A stretch of DNA of 64,000 nucleotides, from the NCBI RefSeq assembly GCF_001679785.1, contig NZ_CP016286.1:744001-808000 (forward strand), given 5' to 3'. This DNA is from Rhizobium leguminosarum (GTDB lineage Bacteria > Pseudomonadota > Alphaproteobacteria > Rhizobiales > Rhizobiaceae). Numbering within the stretch: the first letter of the stretch is position 1; every line of letters begins with the position of its first letter. The translations under genes were made by a program, and so were the position numbers. Under the pieces are notes generated by a model, which saw only the letters and a list, made by a program, of their open reading frames with translations, did not search any database and was not told the DNA's origin. This document shows, one piece after another, positions 63,228 through 64,000 of this stretch.

Positions 63228-64000
63228 TAGGCGTTTTCCGTGTTGAGCAGTCGGATCGGCGTCAGGAACAGGATCTTGAGATCGAACCAGAGCGACCAGT
63301 TCTCGATGTAGTAGAGGTCGTAGGCCGTGCGGAACTTGATCTTCTCGTCATTGTCCACTTCGCCGCGCCAGCCGTTGATCTGCGCCCAGCCGGTGACGCC
63401 GGGCTTGACGCGATGGCGGGCGAAATAACCCTCGACGACATCGGCGAAGGCGCGATCGCGCGCCTGGGCGAGAACGGCATGCGGGCGTGGGCCGACCAGC
63501 GAGAGTTCGCCCCTCAAAACGTTGAAAAGCTGCGGCAATTCGTCGATCGAGGTCTTGCGGATGAAGCGGCCGACGCGGGTGACGCGTGGATCGCCCTTGG
63601 TTACCGCGGCCTTGCCGGTGGGGTCGGCCATGTTGGTGTACATCGAGCGGAACTTGAAGACGTTGATGATTTCGTTGTTGAAGCCGTGGCGCTTCTGCAT
63701 GAAGAAGACCGGGCCTTCGGAAGTCGCCTTAATGGCGATCGCGGTGGCGATCATCAGCGGCCAGAGCAGTGCGAGCGCGACCAAAGTGAAGAAGATGTCG
63801 AAGCCGCGCTTGGCGACGGAATCCCAGTCGCGTATCGGCTTTTTGAAAATATCGAGCATCGGCACCGAGCCGACATGCGAATAGGCGCGCGGCCGGAAGC
63901 GCAACCGGTTGGCATGCGCGGCAAGGCGGATATCGACCGGCAGAACCCAGAGCTTCTTCAAAAGGTCGTAGATACGGGCTTCGGCCGACAGCGGCAGGGC
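63224..64000 (-). CDS. Polyprenyl-phosphate sugar phosphotransferase (ExoY / WcaJ-like), 5' end outside the window
   Basis: Transfers a sugar-1-phosphate onto undecaprenyl phosphate, the first step of exopolysaccharide repeat-unit assembly. About 258 C-terminal residues lie in the window and the frame is open to the right edge. Signatures of the bacterial sugar transferase domain are KRGFDIFFTLVALALLWPLM (membrane hairpin), KFRSMY, DELPQLFNVLRG, SLVGPRPH and RHRVKPGVTGWAQINGWRG. The stop overlaps the ligase start, so both should act in one polysaccharide pathway. Confidence 0.9.
   Translation of the reverse strand, partial: ALPLSAEARIYDLLKKLWVLPVDIRLAAHANRLRFRPRAYSHVGSVPMLDIFKKPIRDWDSVAKRGFDIFFTLVALALLWPLMIATAIAIKATSEGPVFFMQKRHGFNNEIINVFKFRSMYTNMADPTGKAAVTKGDPRVTRVGRFIRKTSIDELPQLFNVLRGELSLVGPRPHAVLAQARDRAFADVVEGYFARHRVKPGVTGWAQINGWRGEVDNDEKIKFRTAYDLYYIENWSLWFDLKILFLTPIRLLNTENAY

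Overview
The window looks like chromosomal DNA of a Rhizobium of the R. etli / R. leguminosarum group. The evidence is high GC, gene orders typical of Rhizobiales (glyA-nrdR-ribD-ribE, plsX-fabH-ihfA-merR, bcsN-A-B-Z plus a TPR gene), Bpt, an LdtR-type MarR regulator next to an L,D-transpeptidase, DUF1236 and DUF982 proteins, and several rhizobial-style palindromic repeats. There is no rRNA, CRISPR array, transposase or prophage. One tRNA gene (proline, GGG) is present. All calls come from reading the sequence; nothing was searched against a database.

Layout. 1-7.2 kb: the 3' end of an unknown gene, RNase D, a Tat-exported multicopper oxidase, a non-discriminating type AspRS, and a divergent serine hydrolase / TetR pair. 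7.2-14.9 kb: a periplasmic protein, a 275-bp composite palindromic repeat, parC, an SRPBCC protein, an AbrB-Doc toxin-antitoxin pair, an EamA transporter, bpt and an RDD protein. 14.9-22.9 kb: hemB, a DUF6163-like membrane protein, ldtR, an L,D-transpeptidase, then glyA-nrdR-ribD-ribE. 22.9-31.9 kb: a minus-strand block with dTDP-L-rhamnose synthesis (rfbA, D, B, C), two probable surface-polysaccharide genes, a GNAT, a cupin and a small exported protein. 31.9-42.8 kb: ribH, nusB, hppA, bamE-like, a CBP3-type chaperone, a DUF177 protein, plsX, fabH, ihfA, merR, and a divergent receiver / hybrid histidine kinase pair. 42.8-53.2 kb: a DUF1236 protein, the cellulose synthase operon and a HAD phosphatase. 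53.3-56.2 kb: tRNA-Pro, a methyltransferase and several small genes. 56.2-62 kb: a ROK regulator, a GNAT and a sugar ABC transporter without its ATPase. 62-64 kb: an O-antigen ligase / polymerase-like protein and a truncated polyprenyl-phosphate sugar transferase.

The strongest unusual signals are as follows. (1) A roughly 190-bp near-perfect palindromic repeat sits in frame inside ribD and adds about 65 residues. (2) A mosaic family of intergenic palindromes has at least four copies here; arm sequences change together while the loop-proximal core stays fixed. (3) The riboflavin gene set appears split by the 9-kb rhamnose / polysaccharide block. (4) Two polysaccharide-type proteins beside the rhamnose genes could not be assigned to a family with confidence. 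No clearly new multi-gene defence or signalling system was found.
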